The notes under the pieces are model-generated. The model was not told where the DNA came from and did not search any database. It worked only from the letters and a program-made list of their open reading frames with translations. The translations under genes and the position numbers were made by a program. Positions 1-12,533 of a DNA stretch of 64,000 nt are shown in pieces; within the stretch, counting starts at the first letter, position 1, and every line of letters begins with the position of its first letter. The stretch covers positions 3,102,028 through 3,166,027 of the forward strand of contig NW_008707797.1 of assembly GCF_000327385.1 (NCBI RefSeq). Direction: 5' to 3'. Source of the stretch: Lottia gigantea. Its lineage: Eukaryota; Mollusca; Gastropoda; Lottiidae.

Positions 1-1654
1 TACCCATTGAGGATGAACCAAGGTGCCCCCACAGACATGTCTATTAGCCCATGTCAGTCGTAACGATGCTACCCACGGCCAACGACCACCGTGAGATGGG
101 GTACCACCAACTATCATCTTTGAAACAGCCACACCACATTCTGTAATAGAGAAATTGGGATTTAACAATACTTGCTTCGTGTTCCAATGAAGTCCAGGAA
201 CGAAACCTCAGAGGTCAAGCATTCCACTGTTAATATTTGAACCAACGTTCCCACTCATGGTTCTACTTAATGTTGAAACATATACCAAGCTTTCATCCCG
301 GTGCGGAAGAAAGGAAAAAAACTAAACGGTTAATGTTTAAACTTTAATGCTGTAATAACGCGGACCGCAGAGTAAGCTCCGCAGACATTGTAATTGTATA
401 TTATTTGTAAAACTGCAGTATTATTATAGACTCTTTATGTAACGGAAAACTTTTATTGACAAACAGCCATTTGAACGCGGACTGCAGAGTGAGCACCCAA
501 TGTCAGTAATAGGGAGATTTTGAATTTAGGAATTATATTTTCGTTTGACCCCGCGACCAGCTCTTACGATTTCTCAACTACCAAACCATCAGTTCCGATA
601 TCAGTAAGCTGGAAGCTGGCGTTAACCTGCCATCTAACATACACTTTTACAACGGACTAGTAGTATTAAAAGGACTAGGCTACTTGTAGGTTTATGGGTT
701 GATTGGATTATACAGGATATATAGTAATGACACCAGGTAGTAATCTACTGTTAGTTGAGTTTAAATGAACTGTTTGGAGTTTATTGGTGATTATTGTAAG
801 ATTATTGTAACTGTGTGATATTTGGTTTCTATTTCTACAATTTACTATTGACTAGTATTTACTATTTACAGTCGGCATGTCACTGATGATGTACAAAGTG
901 CATGTTTGATGTTGTTATTTTAAATACAAACTGATACCGTGTCAATATAAAGGGCATTGAGAAAGTTTTAAGGTGGCTTTGAGGGTTAGCTTTTAAATAA
1001 CAGCTGTGAGATAACATTTTCTCTCACTGTGTGTAATTTTGTAGGTTTTGTACAGAATGCATGTTTGATGTTGTTACTTTAAAGACATACTGATATCTTG
1101 TCAATGTCAAAGGGCAATGAGAAGGTTTTAAAGAGTAAATATATGACTTGTTTAATTAGTTGAATCACGGCCAAGGTAATTGTTGGTTGTCGCTAATCAT
1201 GATTTTGCATACTGTAATCTACTTAATTCTAGGGCGGGACACTATCTTATGATATACCGAGTAAGCTATGTAATTCAACTAGTTTCATTGTATCTAAAGG
1301 GGCTCTCACACCAAAGCGATTACCAGTTGCATATAGTTGTGAATAATCAAAGTAATCATGAGCTCCCAACGCAACTCACGCGTTCGAAACTTATGACCGC
1401 TATTCTTATTTTCAACTATACAAAACCGGTGATCGCTATGATGTGATGGCCCTTTAGATGTAAAGAAACTAGTTGAATAACATCTGAAGAATGTTGCTCT
1501 AAATTCAATACAAATTCTCCCAATGGATGTTTTTCTGTTTTATTTTTAATTGACAGAGCCAACAGTTTGTTGAAGTTTAGACAACTATTGATCATCCAGG
1601 GTTTTACCAGCATTGGTTTACTTTGATCTTATAATAATGAATAATTGTTTAATT
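1..1654. other. Intergenic, no gene recognised
   Basis: The first ~130 bases are richer in G and C than the rest, but no long open frame or splice-bounded exon is visible. Around 890-1130 a block that includes 'GTACA-AGTGCATGTTTGATGTTGTTA'-like text recurs twice about 160 bases apart, so a degenerate local duplication is likely. Nothing else is supported. Confidence 0.5.
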
Positions 1655-1940
1655 CAGGGTTTTTCGTCTAGGATTCTTGATCGATTGCACGGACACCCTT
1701 TTCTTTATAAATCCTTACTATTGCCACCTTTCCCCTATATAAATCTTTCGATTTCGTCATCTTATCCTAAGTTTTCCCTGCAATCTGTTTCGAGTCGAAG
1801 AATATAACCTGACCGAATAAAACGACGTAAGTCCTAATTGTTCAAAAGTTTTATGCTAGACTACAAAGCTTCTCATTACCCTCCAAAAATTCCAAACTTA
1901 TCCCCTTTGCGAGTAATTAACCCTAAGTAGAAAATCCCTG
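1655..1940. repeat. Inverted-terminal-repeat element, family B (hAT-like MITE), degraded copy
   Basis: It begins CAGGGTTTTT and ends AAAATCCCTG, which are inverted relative to each other. Its interior shares several blocks with the element at 28884-29120: 'AGGATTCTTGAT', 'TTTTATGCTAGACTACAAAG' and 'CTCATTACCC'. The flanking octamers GTTTAATT and ATTTAAAT agree at six of eight positions, which would suit the 8-bp target duplication of hAT elements. No transposase is encoded, so this would be a non-autonomous element. The hAT assignment is an inference from the CAGGG-type terminus. Confidence 0.6.
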
Positions 1941-4587
1941 ATTTAAATCAACTGTTCCCTTTAACTACGCCAGTTCTTGCTTGACATTTTAAAGATATGA
2001 CCCAGCTTTCATCTTTTAGCGTTTAAGTTATATATTTATACGACTTGGAAGGGCGTTCAGTAAACAGTTTTCAGAGAAAAATTCATTACTTTTGGAATTT
2101 GGTAAATGTAACAGAAACATTTGTGTCGCTTATTTCAGACCTCAGTATTTAACATTCACAGTCAAAGGTATTCCAGACCTAAATATTTGGAATGTTTGTA
2201 TATGATGAAAGCATGACTAATAACATCTTAAGCTTTCGAGGACCTTCAGCAAGTATTCAGCATCTATCTTGAATTAAAGGACGTAGCCTGGTGTCTGTGG
2301 ACACTATTTCCGCTTTCCGCTGTATTTTACTTCCGGTTTGTTGGTCGTGATTTACATCGTTACCTAAGCAGACACTTTCTTCGCATTTCGTTGTATTTTA
2401 CTTCCGGTTTGTCGGTCGTGGTTAATATCGTTACCTAAGCAGACACTGTTTTGTGCATTTCGTTGTATTTTATTTCCGGTTTGTCGGCTGTGATTCTATA
2501 TTGTTACCTACCATGTCAAGGCGTATTTTTATCTAAATCCTCAATTTCTTTTTTGGCGTAGGCTAGAATAAGAGATGTCAGTGGTTCGCCATTTAAAGCT
2601 ACACTCTCTCCGCTATTTTTGTGCAAACTTTGGAAACGTAATACTTATCGACATACTACGCGAATCCTCGGGATTATCATCGATTCTGGAAAGTTAAATC
2701 TTTGAATTTCCAAACACTGCTTCACCCTCAAAACTGCCATTGAATCTGGCTAAAAGTGTAACCCACAAAAAAGTCAAGATGTACTTTAAGTAAAGCCGTA
2801 GATATATTTGTATTTGAAGGAACTTACACTATCATGTGAAATATGTATGATTTTCAAAGAAAAAAAAAGACAATACTTTTACGTATTTGTCAATTCTGTT
2901 TAGTTTCACACATTATTCCGTCGTGAATCACGTTCAACAATCTACAGACTCGCGTTGAAAGATTTAATTTAACTGATTTTTTTGGTTTAAAAAATGTTTC
3001 TATATGGGTGGGAAAAATAAAGTTTTGGGAATATATCTTGGGAAGTAAACGGGTATTGTTGAAGAACAAAAACATCTCTTTTCATGCAATTCCTTTGGAC
3101 TTTACTGTTAGTTTCTTTTCTGAACACATGTTGGAATTTTGGCATCCTGTAAAACTTATCAGTATAAAATCCCACGTTCGTTCACAATAAAAAATAAATT
3201 GATATATTACCAAATGTTATAAAGTTATCCTTTCTCCAATTTCCTCGTAGAATGTACATACAATTTCTCAAAATGGAGCGTTTTTGACTTCAATAATTAC
3301 TTAGTTTTATGGATTAATCAGATTATACAGGGATTCTGTTGTAATAACACCGGGTAAGTCTGCTAAAAAAATTTGAATCTCATTTTCACATAATTTTCAC
3401 CAAAGTGCACAGATCTGCACTATTGTACCAGTGAAAACTATCTCTGTGTTGTATCTCATTACAATTGAGATGAAACAAATTTGGACGAAACGAAAAAAAA
3501 ATATATTCCCATTCTACAAGATTAAAGAGAATTTAAAATGGAGGATTTCTGAGGAAGTATAACTTAATTCATTGTTTAAATTGATTCTAATTCAAAGAAT
3601 AACAACGACAATTTTTGACAATTTTGAAATAATTGAAAAAACGGGAATAAGTTCAATGTTATTTTAACGTAAACCAAAAGTACGACAGGGGATTATTTGT
3701 TGTAGCGTAGTATTATTTAACAAGGGGCTGTAACTCTCAAATATATCTTACTAATCAAACAATCATTTAAATCAATTTTGGCAGAAACAGCCCTGTCAAA
3801 AAAATCTCATGGCCATTTTGTATTGATTTTAAAAAGGTCAAGCGGGTTTATTGATCGGCTAAATTATAAAGATTATAAGTGATTAAGACTTTGTGGTTGA
3901 AGTTTCAGAAAAGGGACTAAAAGCAAGTTTAACCTTACACCTGACAATTAATAGGAATATAGCCTACTTATCAGGAAGGACATTCTAGTTTGGATAGTTT
4001 GATACAAGATTCTGTACAGAAAACAGATTTGATAGTTCGGAGGGGCAATGGGGTATGGTGGTGTTAAGTTGCAGTAATGGAATTGGTTTGTTGGTTGGTC
4101 GTATATCAGGGGAGCAATCCATTTTTGGGGGGTGACATTACCCCCTCCTCCACACACCCATCCCCTCCCCCTTGTAGCTACGAGCCTGGCCGAAAACGTA
4201 CTGTATTGCCGTAATTATAACCTTCGTACGGTGCAAAAGGATTCCGTTTTTAAAAATAAAACCCCCTTTTAAAAACTGTCGTAAGTCCGTCGTCAAATGG
4301 AAAGTAACTCTCTATTTCGTCTTGAACAGCCACATTTTAAAACATTAGAGAAGAAACATTTACGGCGACTGTTAAACCGAGTCTATTTACAAAGATTTAA
4401 ACAGACACCATTCTAGCAAACTTTTCTGATATATTTTTCAGTATTGAGCGAGAATTCGACACATTTTAAATGTAAAAACTATTGCAAGTCAATACCACCA
4501 GACACACTGCGACCAGATGACAAGCACACCAGAAATAATTCATGTAACATCATGTTGTTTAGAGTAACAGAACGCTGCCAAATATCG
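1941..4587. other. Intergenic, no gene; contains dispersed-repeat fragments
   Basis: At 2310-2490 a phrase around 'TTTACTTCCGGTTTGT' recurs three times at a spacing of about 70 bases (a degenerate tandem triplication). At 4031-4195 a block shares 'GCAGTAATGGAATTGGT' with 55377-55396 and ends near 'GTAGCTACGAGCCTGGC', a typical end of non-autonomous DNA elements. No coding potential is evident. Confidence 0.5.
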
Positions 4588-4931
4588 CTGTCTGTACAAT
4601 GCATGGTAAAAAGCAACTGCGCATGACGATATTTCTCCACTTCCGACAAATGACCTTGAATAAGTCATCTTACCTTTATATTCCAGTCGACCCAGTCTTA
4701 AATTGATTCAGATAATCCGGGAAAGATTAAAGCCATGGACAAGCTGGTAAATTTGTATCCTGTCTGTACAATGCATGGTAAAAAGCAACTGCGCATGACG
4801 ATATTTCTCCACTTCCGACAAATGACCTTGAATAAGTCATCTTACCTTTATATTCCAGTCGACCCAGTCTTAAATTGATTCAGATAATCCGGGAAAGATT
4901 AAAGCCATGGACAAGCTGGTAAATTCGTATC
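4588..4931. repeat. 172-bp tandem duplication, two copies
   Basis: Bases 4588-4759 and 4760-4931 are almost identical; the only difference I see by eye is a T/C in the 'GGTAAATT(T/C)GTATC' tail. The near identity points to a recent tandem duplication. No coding function is apparent. Confidence 0.9.
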
Positions 4932-7900
4932 CTTGTAAAATATCGTTCTTTCTTTCCCTCTTGCTTTCATATTATAGTGCCAGTAACGTCATTATTCAAC
5001 TTTACAGATGTACATGTAATTACATATTATAGATACATAATGGATACATCTTTTCAGAAGCATTTTACCCAACATTTTGTTGCGATGAATCATTTTGGTC
5101 GAGACATTTACCAAGGATCAAACCAAATTTAGTTTATCTCTCAAAAGTGATGACAAAGCTTCAGAGGCGGAGCCAGGGTTATGTCCGAGAGGCGGCGAGG
5201 GGCGAGATATCTGAGATTTGCCCGAAAAACATGCTTTCGGGGCTGCGAGGGGCTCCACCACTGCAAAGCTTAATTGATAATCATCAAGGACAGCAAAGAA
5301 TACACTTAATACCTTAGGGCTACGAAATACGCATTTGACAAAATACAGACTGAAACTAGCTCACTCGAAAGGAAAGACGTACACAGTCAATACATATTTT
5401 TTTCTGGACGACAATAGCATTGATGTAATGTTAAATTTGGCGAAACCTTGAACTATGAAAGTGTAGAATTTTAACAAGTTGACAGTAGTTGGTTTATAGT
5501 CGATGTGACGACGTTCTAGAAGTTGACTGCTATTATATTGATGAGAGTTTCACAAAGACTCTCAATGTAGTTTTACAGAACACTCTTCCTTTTACACTAC
5601 ATTGCTAAATACATTCAGACAATGTAAAACTCAGCGTCAAATGCAACTAGCTTATTCCATGTCAAGGTCAAAATGAAATTCGACAGACTCAGACATGTAA
5701 AGCCTTTTCGGTACAAGTTCTGAATAAAAACTCCTTTTGGATCTTCTGTGTAAATGGGTGAATCTGAACCTAACTTTAACGCCATGCATGCATTCAGGAG
5801 GTTGCCTTTTTGGGACACTGGGTATTTCATTTCATTTTAGACCCATGGTAATGAAAGATATTCCAAAAGTGCTCAAATTTACTAACACCATAAACCTGCA
5901 CCATTCAAATAGAAAACCATATCCAGATGTATTAATTGCTTTTTCAAGCAAACTGACTTATGAATTGCCGTTTTGATAAAGTGCGGAGAATTTCTCAGCT
6001 ATTCTACTTGTGCCAAAACAAGACTTGCCGTAACATTCCCGTAATGTGGGGGAATATGCTGAAAATATGTTGAATATTGCCGAATGTATAGTTGGTAAAT
6101 ATTTACACCCTTACATATTGACCGAACATAATCCCTCTTGAAAACCCGATCAAATAAAGAGATATACACGGATTATAGACCTGCAAAATTCATTCACGGA
6201 AATTACCGAAGGTTCCCGAAGAGGCTAGACAGAGATATTAAAGACATACCTGAAACAATTTCTACAACTGGAATTCACTGTTCAATGGAAAAAGACACAT
6301 AGAAATAGACATTGGGCGAGGTCCAAGTAAACTTGTTTTGAAATTGTTCTAGCTGTATGATAATAAAGGATAAAAGAGGGGGTTTTAGACAGATATGTCA
6401 AAGCCTTGGCGGATACCAACAAAAGTCATTCTTTAGCCAATATATCTACGTGTTGACTTGTCAATAGGTTTATGTATGAAGGTCTTACGAACTCGACCAG
6501 ACATTACTAGATAATCCTTAAGGATCAGTGTATTTGCCTGGTCAGCGACTGGTAAGAATGACGAAGATGGCTTGAGCCTTCAATGTCACATTGCCATCTA
6601 GTTGGAATAGCTGACCTATTCAGTTAATTACTTAGACTAAAGTATTAAGGTGTTTATAAAGTTGATAGATCTTTAAACTTTGAGGCGGAAATCTACTTGA
6701 CTCACGTCCAAAGGATGTCAGACGGTATATTTCAACGAGGTGTTGGGTTCTGACCTTAATTAAAATTGAATTATACGTCGTCATTTTTGCATTTGATTTC
6801 GCTGATGAAGAAAAACAACACATGAGCTGATGCATTTAAGTGAACCATGATGTGACATTAACGTGTCCAACTTTATAAATGATCTGGAGTAACACGTTTT
6901 AAACTTGAGCACAGGAGAGGCTGCTCAAAACCCAATCAATGTTTTTATTCCTTCAAAATTTGAAATATATAGAAGACTTTTAGGGTTTTCAAGATTACAG
7001 GAAAAGTGGTTCCACGTATGATGTTCACGATCTAGTGTGTCGTATTTGAACGTTAATTTGGACTACCATAATCAGCTGACAGAAACAAATTCTGACTGCA
7101 GACAACTGTCATATCTATTATAGCTACTTAGACTGGACCTGATATTTCGGATGACCTAAAACAATGTCCCATTCAATATTTCTATATTGAATTTTCTTGC
7201 TATTTGACTTAATTATAAAACGTAATTATAAGTGTTGTTTAAACTGAATTAATCTAATCTGTAGACAATTAGAACATGATAGCAGATTGTTGCTATTCTT
7301 GGATATTTAGACTTTGTTGTGTCATTAGTGTTCCCAAAATATCTCGCAATCTGTGTCGTTGTAGCTTAAGGTCTACGGGAGAATGTCGGCTACAAAACGC
7401 CTCTCAAACAGAAAAGAAAAATGCACGTCTCTTATGTTTTGGGATTCAAACAATGCCAATGTATTTCTGATCGTTATAATGAACTGGGAATCGTTCTCTT
7501 CTGGGTATGAAATAAATGTTCCTGGCATACAGTGTGTAGCGAGGGAGTGAACGATTAGATGGGTTAGGGTTAAAACTTAAAACGAAACATCCAAGATCAC
7601 TAAATTGCAAACTGTTGGACTTATAGTTACCCCCACCCTTTATACAATGAAGTCTTGGTACCCCCCTTCGTCAGCCAGAAACACCCAAGTCTCCAGTGAA
7701 TGTTTTACCGTGGACATATTTAAATGTTTAAATTTCAAACATATTTCATGGACAAAGTTTAATATATCGCTGATTATACAACTATACATTTTAAAAATAG
7801 ACTCGGGGGCTTCTCAGGTAGCCCTGTGGTACTTACATGTACCGCCTCGCCCTAGTTACCCAAGGTTGGAGCCGGAGATCTAGATCTTAAATCAGATTTC

Positions 7901-8022
7901 CTTTGGCAAGGATTGATCTAATGAAGAACAACGTGACGGAGTATGTGTGAAAATCTATTTCATTTCGAATATCCTACATATTTTATTGTCTGTCTGTGAT
8001 AATACAGACCGATATTTGCCAG
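4932..8022. other. Intergenic, no gene recognised
   Basis: A fragment at 5163-5275 starts 'AGGCGGAGCCAGGG' and has a GGGGC-rich interior, typical of non-autonomous DNA-transposon debris. Otherwise it is AT-rich DNA with only short chance open frames lacking splice-site support. Confidence 0.45.
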
Positions 8023-8352
8023 CATCTTCACAATGTCAAGCTATTACGAACTGTGTCTAATACCTTGACATCAATAGCCACTTTTCTTACATCACTGAGG
8101 TTTGTAAATACAAGATTTGATTGGATTAAAGCCTACGCTAGCGAATACAGCCAATCAGAGCCCTCGAAAGAAAGTATGTAAACATTATGGCGTATTCATT
8201 ACAGGCTTTAGGGCGGGATCTCTATTAAGCTAGCCTATATTCGCTAGCATACAACCCATTCAAATCGCTGAATTAAAAAACTTCAATGATAAGGTGACTA
8301 ATAATGTCAAGGTATAAGACGCAGTTCGTAATACCTTGACATTGTGAAGATG
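8023..8352. repeat. Fold-back element, family C (terminal CATCTTCACAATG)
   Basis: The left end CATCTTCACAATGTCAAG is mirrored at the right end by its reverse complement. The inverted arms run on for about 50 bases, through 'TATTACGAACTG' and 'ACCTTGACAT'. The centre holds 'GCGAATACAGCCAATCAGAG'. The same ends and centre recur at 28196-28431, and the right end and centre recur at 18795-18962. It has no coding capacity, so it is best read as a MITE. Confidence 0.8.
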
Positions 8353-11300
8353 ATTCTATAGTCGATGTTACAATCTGATGGAGTCTGGTGAAGCGAGAGA
8401 AATGATGTCCAAAATAATTGTCAAAACCAATATTAACACGCTGTCTTCCAACACAATATCGACTGTTTTTATAACATAATATAAACATATCACAAATATT
8501 TTCATGAGGGTTAATATCAACGCAAATATTAATCTTTTATACACCATTCAGAGACAATGTGAGCATTGTATCACTTTCAAAATCTCTTTTTCAACAAGTT
8601 GCTATTAAAAATGTGAGTATTGTGATTTCTTATAGCAACAGTATCAAACTCAAAATCTCTTTTTCGTGCTATTTAATGCTTAATGTCAATGTCGTTAAAT
8701 AGTTGAATCGGCAGAGGATACACTTCTGTGTATCATTTCTGAATTTAATTCCTACAACTGGTTCGTTTACAATTTCATAAAGTTGAAGGAGTTAAAATTT
8801 ATTTCATGCATGATTGACGAAATATATAAAAGTAAGTTATTCCATGCCTTGACAATATTATTCCATTCAGAATATGGGTGTGCAAAATACCTAGATTCTC
8901 CAGTTTTAGAGATCAAAAACGAACTTTAAAAGTTTATTAGTTGTTACTTTCATTATATTGTTACGATCGTCGTTGGCACAGTTTCATAATGTGTACTTTG
9001 GCATGTTAAGTATCATACAATTTTATAAGTTTTAAAGATTTAAAGCGTTGAAGAGACAAGTGTTTGGCAAAAATTTCATTCTACGTACAAGCTATGTGTA
9101 CATACGCTTAGACTATGTACCATTTCGAAAATGTTGAGGGTAGCTATTAAACAGTTTCGAAACGCAAACCGTGAACAAGACGACAGATGTGTTCTAATAA
9201 ATAGTTTATGTGTACAGGAACCTATTCATTCCAATTTCTGTCAGATGTCAGCGGTCGTCATAAATACCTAGTTTTAGTGGAATTGCAAGATCTACGGACG
9301 TATGACTGAAAATTGGTATAGTGCAAGTCAATGCTAAAATCCGTACAAGCAAAACAATTCCAATCCAAAAATCTCGTCTATAGCATGACAAAATCGGGAG
9401 CAATCCCCTACAACAGATACAAGTTTCAAAATACGTCATCAGATTTTATAAAGTTAGGACACACTCCCATTTAAAGTCAATGATAAAAAACATTCTAATC
9501 GCACGTTTTAACTGTTATAGTAGTCGATTTTGTGTATTTATTAAGATTGGACTTGAAAGGAATTAATTGAATCTATAAATATTGAACATTCGACACATTG
9601 TAGATATCAAGATAGGCGTACAAGCCTGTGGGTGGAGGGTTGTTGCCCGATATTTTTCGGAGAATTTTCCTACGTCGATGGATATCAATATCAATGCAAA
9701 TATTTTATGGACCTTCTCGCTTCGATGAGTTAAAAATGTCTGTTCTTAAAACCTTAGCCAATTAAACTGAATTCCTTGTTTTCCCTCACAGTAATAATGA
9801 TTCATGTAGTATTTGTTACCAGGGTGAAAAATAAGTCACTTTTAGATACCTTAGGCGCCTGTGATATTCCCAGGGACGTACTGAGCAGCTCCTGAACCTC
9901 CGACCAATGGATTTCCCCACCCCTGAAGAACCTGATACCAGATAGAAATTAGACCGGAACGTCGTTGAATTAGTCATATCATCAAATTACACTGAGTTCA
10001 TTTGTGAAAATAATGAATAAAAGTACACTAAGTAGAGAACCCTGTTTTACCCCATGATGGCCGTGATTTATTCTATGTCACTGTTGTCAATACACATTCA
10101 GATCTGATCTTCTATTGATCTGCTTACATGATTTTGTAGGCTACACTTCTGCACTGCAATTTACGACAATAGACTACTATTTTCAATTTCAACTGTTGGT
10201 GGATCTTAAAGTACATTGTCGGTTGCATACAGGTGTTTTTTCTATGTCTACACTGCGAAAAAAAACCTTTTGAAATACAAGATAAAGGCGAAAGAAAAAA
10301 CTTGATCTAGCAACTAATGAAATGATCAAATAAATACCAAGGTTTAAATCCGAATTAGAAAATAATTCAGATGTTTTCTTGTTTGCTTTAGAAGCTATTT
10401 TGGGTCATTAAAATCTTGACTTGACTTTACAGACAGATTCGACTTTTTTTTCTGTTTTCTCCAGTTTTTATGCAAGTTTGGACGTTTACTTTAGCAAGCT
10501 TGTTCTCTAACTAAACGTGACCTGTGATACAGTTTCAAGTTCAGTAAATTTGGATTTACTGTTTTTTCTTGTTTTCCTAACGACTTACAAGTGATCTTTA
10601 CCGTTTTTATTCGTTTTGTAAATATGGCGAGAAAATGGCAATCTTTAAAAGAAGACAAAATGATAGAAATGAAACGAAGAGTCAACCATATTAACCTATA
10701 TCAGTAACTTTAGCAGGGGATTTGGTTCAATTGACTTAATTATGGCTGAAAAATTGAAATAATCTCTATAGCTCGTGTTTATCAGAAAGGGTTATAGTCA
10801 AAACAGACATTTGGCAAAAATGATCTAACAATATAACAATTCTGACTGGCGGAGCCAAGGGGAGGGGGAGGGGTGGGTGGAAATCTGGAACACGATATCG
10901 ATCATCGTAACCCTAGTGTTTTTCTATAGTAAATTTGTGACAATTGGATGTTGGGGGTCAGGTAATGGCCAGGATGAAGGTGTTTGTATATTAAGAGAAG
11001 AGTGGAGAAGACTCTATAGACATAATTGAACAGTCATCAATAACACATGGTAATAAAATAGCCCGACAAATCTGGCTATGCCCTACAATACAATCTAAAA
11101 ATGGATCGGAGCAACTGCCATAAATTATATTTTATGTCTTGTCCTAAACGTGCCAATATCACGTCCGAGGAGTGGGTAGGTCCTGATTCGTCGGGCACTT
11201 AACAGTACATTCGAGGGGTATGGGCTTTCCCCTTCTTCGTAAAACTCCGTAAGTTTAGCCTACCCCTAGACTGTATTTTGGTCCTGTGTGGGACATATAG

Positions 11301-11424
11301 CGACGTTGTATAATATCCGCCAATGTCTTGATGATTACAAAGTTTGACTTTTGTCATGGAGGAAATTCTCACAAAATTGCCATCCAAGAATTGATCGTAG
11401 AAACTATAAACGTGCCGTTATCAC
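8353..11424. other. Intergenic, no gene; one family A element fragment
   Basis: Bases 9250-9340 match, in reverse orientation, the middle of the family A element at 53171-53443: 'GTTTTAGTGGAATTGCA', then 'GACTGAAAATTGGTATAGTG'. Bases 11149-11200 carry a lone variant of the downstream 31-bp repeat next to 'ACGTGCCAATATCACGTC', which recurs as 'CGTGCCGTTATCACGTC' just before the array. No gene is supported. Confidence 0.5.
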
Positions 11425-12226
11425 GTCTGTATATCACGTCAGAGGAACTGGTTAGGGTCAGATTTTTCGGGCTAAGGAACTGGGTAGGGTCAAATTTGTC
11501 TGACTAGGGACGGGTAGGATCTGATTTGTCGAGCTAAGGAACGGGTAGAAACTGATTTGTCAGGCTAAAATACTGGGTAGGACTATATTTATTGGGCTAA
11601 GGTACGGGTAGGAACTGATTTGTCGGGCTAGTGAACGGCTAGGAACTGATTTGTCAGGCTAAAATACTGGGTAGGACCAGATTTGTTGGGCTAAGGAACG
11701 GGTAGGACCAGATTTGTTGGGCTAAGGAATGGGTCGGACCAGATTTGTTGAGCTAAGGAATGGGTAGGTCCAGATTTGTTGGGCTAAGGAATGGGTAGGA
11801 CCATATTTGTTGGGTTAAGGAACGGGTAGGACCAGATTTGTTGGGCTAAGGGATGGGTAGGACCAGATTTGTTGGGTTAAGGAATGGGTAGGACCAGATT
11901 TATCGGGCTAAGGAACGGGTAGGACCATATTTGTTGGGCTAAGGAATGGGTAGGACCATATTTGTTGGGCTAAGGAATAGGTAGGACCATATTTGTTGGG
12001 CTAAGGAATGTTTAGGACCATATTTGTTGGGCTAAGGAATAGGTAGGACCATATTTGTTGGGCTAGGGAATAGGTAGGACCAGATTTGTTGGGCTAAGGA
12101 ACGGGTAGGAGCAAATTTGTTGGGCTAAGGAATGGGCAGTACCAGATTAGACCGACCAAGGAAAAGGTAGGGCCAGATTAGACCGACCTAGGAACGGGTA
12201 GGTCCTGATTTGTCGGGCTAAGTCTT
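11425..12226. repeat. 31-bp minisatellite, about 25 units
   Basis: The unit reads roughly GGGTAGGACCAGATTTG followed by TTGGGCTAAGGAAT, a period of 31 bases (for example unit starts at 11700 and 11731). The central units are most alike and the edge units are more diverged, as expected for expansion by unequal exchange. There are no unique spacers, so it is not CRISPR-like. It lies about 0.3 kb beyond the candidate 3' end of the chitin-binding gene. Confidence 0.92.
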
Positions 12227-12533
12227 CTTGTGATTACTCTTGTCAATATTTCCTCTCGATTTCTCTATCTTTCACTCAGTATCCACAGCTAATATTGTAT
12301 CAAGCCTGTGTTTTATTGGGCATATTATACACAGGTAAACGTTTACTAACGTAATTAAACTGTGAAAGGTAAACTTGGACAACAAATCGATCATTCACTC
12401 TTTGAATAATATCCACATTTTGTTTGAGAAAATGCAGGCGAGGCTATTTCTAAAGTTTAGATTTAAATATTTCAAAGAGAAAATTGAATACAAGAAGAAA
12501 GAAATATAATGGTAAAATGAGCGAATTGAGAGA

